Position numbers and translations under genes: made by a program. Below, one piece after another: positions 21,122 to 22,564 of a stretch of 22,564 bases of DNA (position 1 is its first letter; each line of letters starts with the position of its first letter). Origin of the DNA: Bacteroidota bacterium (GTDB taxonomy: Bacteria; Bacteroidota; Bacteroidia; Bacteroidales; P3); the NCBI GenBank assembly GCA_030540495.1, contig JAUNWC010000002.1, forward strand, positions 1 through 22,564, given 5' to 3'. The notes beneath the pieces were generated by a model that saw nothing but the letters and a program-made list of their open reading frames with translations, had not been told where the DNA came from and searched no databases.

Positions 21122-22554
21122 AATCTGGCAAAAGTATCCCGTTAAAAAATCAGGAAAGTCAAATTGACTGGATGATTACCTTAGTGCCGTTTGGACTAGT
21201 GATATGCCTTTGTGTGCTTTTTTTCTTGATGCCTGAGCAATCTAATGCTGTGCTGAGTAAAGTAAGATTCTTTTTTGGCGATTCTTTAGGTACATACTAC
21301 CTAGTAATAGGTTTGGGTATATTTTTGCTTTCTATCTTTTTAGCATGCTCCAAATACGGTGATATTGTACTTGGGAAAAGCAATGAAAAACCAATGTATA
21401 ATTTCTTCACCTGGGGCTCCATGATGTTTACTTGTGGCCTTGCGGCTGATATTTTGTTTTATTCCTATGGCGAATGGATTATGTATGCCACTGACCCGCA
21501 CGTTCTAAAAATGGGCAAGATACAGGATTGGGCAGGCGTATATCCGTTGTTCCACTGGAGCTTTATTCCATGGGCTTTTTATTTAGTTTTGGCAGTTTCC
21601 TTTGGCTTCATGCTGCATGTTCGCAATCGCGACAGACAAAAATACTCCGAAGCTTGTAGAGCAATATTAGGTAAGCAAACTGATGGTTTTGCCGGCAGGG
21701 TTATTGATTTGTTGGCTGTTTTTGCTTTGTTAGCTGGCACTGCAACCACATTCAGTGTGGCTACTCCTTTGATGGCAAGCATCATCAATAGCCTTTTTGG
21801 TATTGAAATGAGTAGAACAACCTTGACCATTATCATCTTGTTAGTTACCTGCTTTGTATATACTTACTCTTTACTACATGGTTTCAGAGGAATTAGCCTT
21901 TTAGCTAAGGCCTGCATTTATATGTTCTTCGGTCTGCTGCTTTATGTTTTATTCTTCAGCGGAGAGACGAGATATATTATTGACACTGGTGTGGAATCCT
22001 TTGGCCGCATGGTTCAAAACTTTATTGGTTTGGCTACTTATACTGACCCCATGCGTGAAGATAGCTTCCCGCAAAATTGGACTATTTATTATTGGGCATA
22101 CTGGATGGTTTGGTGCGTGGCAGCTCCGTTTTTCATTGGTAGTATTTCCAGAGGAAGAACTATTCGTCAGACAATCTTTGGCGGCTACATTTTTGGTGTT
22201 GGTTCTACCATAGTAAGCTTTATCGTTTTGGGTAACTATTCCATGGGTATGCAGGTGAGTGGTAAAGCCGATTTTATTGCTCAATATATAAAAGATGGGG
22301 ATTTGTACTCCATGATTATTGAGATGATCAATACAATGCCCTGTGCTCCGTTTGTCTTGGGATTAGTCTTGGTTACAATGATTGCCTTTTATGCCACTTC
22401 CTTTGACTCCATTGCTTTGACAGCTTCCTGCTACAGCTATCACAGACTCAAGGAAAATGAAATGCCGCACAAGGGTATTCAGCTGTTGTGGTGCATTCTT
22501 TTGATATTATTACGTAAGCGTCAAATCAGCACCCGTCAACTTGTCCTAGAATAG
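21118..22554 (+). CDS. BCCT-family choline/betaine transporter, C-terminally disrupted
   Basis: It probably imports choline for the kinase of the preceding gene, replacing the LicB permease of other lic operons. The frame encodes 478 residues with about eleven membrane helices. Family marks include FTWGSMMFTCGLAADILFYS, VYPLFHWSFIPW, and the Trp-rich substrate helix WTIYYWAYWMVW (321-332) followed by SISRGRTIR (342-350). After LLWCILLILL (residue 465, base about 22512) the sequence stops resembling a transporter and ends in a basic tail RKRQISTRQLVLE. The last helix and C-terminal tail are missing, so the gene is probably interrupted there. The ATG overlaps the licCA stop. Confidence 0.85.
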   Translation: MKSGKSIPLKNQESQIDWMITLVPFGLVICLCVLFFLMPEQSNAVLSKVRFFFGDSLGTYYLVIGLGIFLLSIFLACSKYGDIVLGKSNEKPMYNFFTWGSMMFTCGLAADILFYSYGEWIMYATDPHVLKMGKIQDWAGVYPLFHWSFIPWAFYLVLAVSFGFMLHVRNRDRQKYSEACRAILGKQTDGFAGRVIDLLAVFALLAGTATTFSVATPLMASIINSLFGIEMSRTTLTIIILLVTCFVYTYSLLHGFRGISLLAKACIYMFFGLLLYVLFFSGETRYIIDTGVESFGRMVQNFIGLATYTDPMREDSFPQNWTIYYWAYWMVWCVAAPFFIGSISRGRTIRQTIFGGYIFGVGSTIVSFIVLGNYSMGMQVSGKADFIAQYIKDGDLYSMIIEMINTMPCAPFVLGLVLVTMIAFYATSFDSIALTASCYSYHRLKENEMPHKGIQLLWCILLILLRKRQISTRQLVLE

Positions 22555-22564
22555 AAAAAGACCG
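22513..22564. mobile_element. Possible insertion-sequence end interrupting the transporter
   Basis: From about 22513 the sequence no longer encodes BCCT. It contains CGTCAA twice, at 22519-22524 and 22534-22539, spaced 15 bases apart within CGTCAAATCAGCACC and CGTCAACTTGTCC. Repeated GTCAA-type units followed by C-rich triplets are reminiscent of IS21-family ends. Only 52 bases are visible, so this is a suggestion. Confidence 0.35.

Noticed and set aside
1..22564. CRISPR arrays, tRNA or rRNA genes
   Set aside because: No regularly spaced repeats and no cloverleaf or rRNA-like sequence were seen by eye on either strand.

Overview
The window is a 22.6-kb surface-polysaccharide (capsule or O-antigen type) gene cluster. 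Every gene is on the + strand, with short gaps or overlaps that suggest one or a few long transcripts. Codon use, strong AGGAGG-type ribosome sites and gene families point to a Bacillota anaerobe. A Negativicutes-like or clostridial gut species is plausible, but the sequence does not settle this.

Layout. (1) 1-3235: the likely 3' end of an upstream gene with an embedded promoter; two tandem monotopic phosphoglycosyl transferases (PGTs), the second with no normal start codon; then a CD-NTase/SLATT two-gene cassette that looks like a CBASS-type defence or signalling unit, and a small unknown ORF. (2) 3272-6665: ManC, Gmd and an Rmd-like reductase, a route to GDP-D-rhamnose or a related 6-deoxyhexose. 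(3) 6685-12834: three GT4 glycosyltransferases, a Wzy-like polymerase and a Wzx-like flippase, increasingly AT-rich. (4) 12870-13780: LicD, preceded by a nine-codon leader ORF and hairpin. (5) 13822-17460: a GC-richer UDP-glucuronate 4-epimerase and UDP-glucose dehydrogenase, then two left-handed beta-helix acyltransferases, the first with a G7 tract early in the gene. (6) 17563-22554: GalU, a LicC-like cytidylyltransferase, a wHTH-LicC-LicA fusion and a BCCT transporter that loses its C-terminus near the window end, probably at a mobile-element border.

How it fits together. A PGT loads the first sugar phosphate on undecaprenyl phosphate. The GT4 enzymes extend it using GDP-deoxyhexose and probably UDP-uronic acid donors. 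Wzx flips and Wzy polymerises the repeat. Acyltransferases may add acetyl groups. The transporter, the kinase domain, the cytidylyltransferase and LicD form an apparently complete path from imported choline to CDP-choline to phosphocholine on the glycan.

The most unusual signals are a G7 tract at the end of the first PGT gene, where one added G would fuse it in frame to the second PGT; two more G7 tracts (in a promoter spacer and inside an acyltransferase gene); the CD-NTase/SLATT cassette inside the capsule operon with an 18-bp direct repeat around it; and a LicC whose C-terminal tail resembles the start of the LicA kinase domain.
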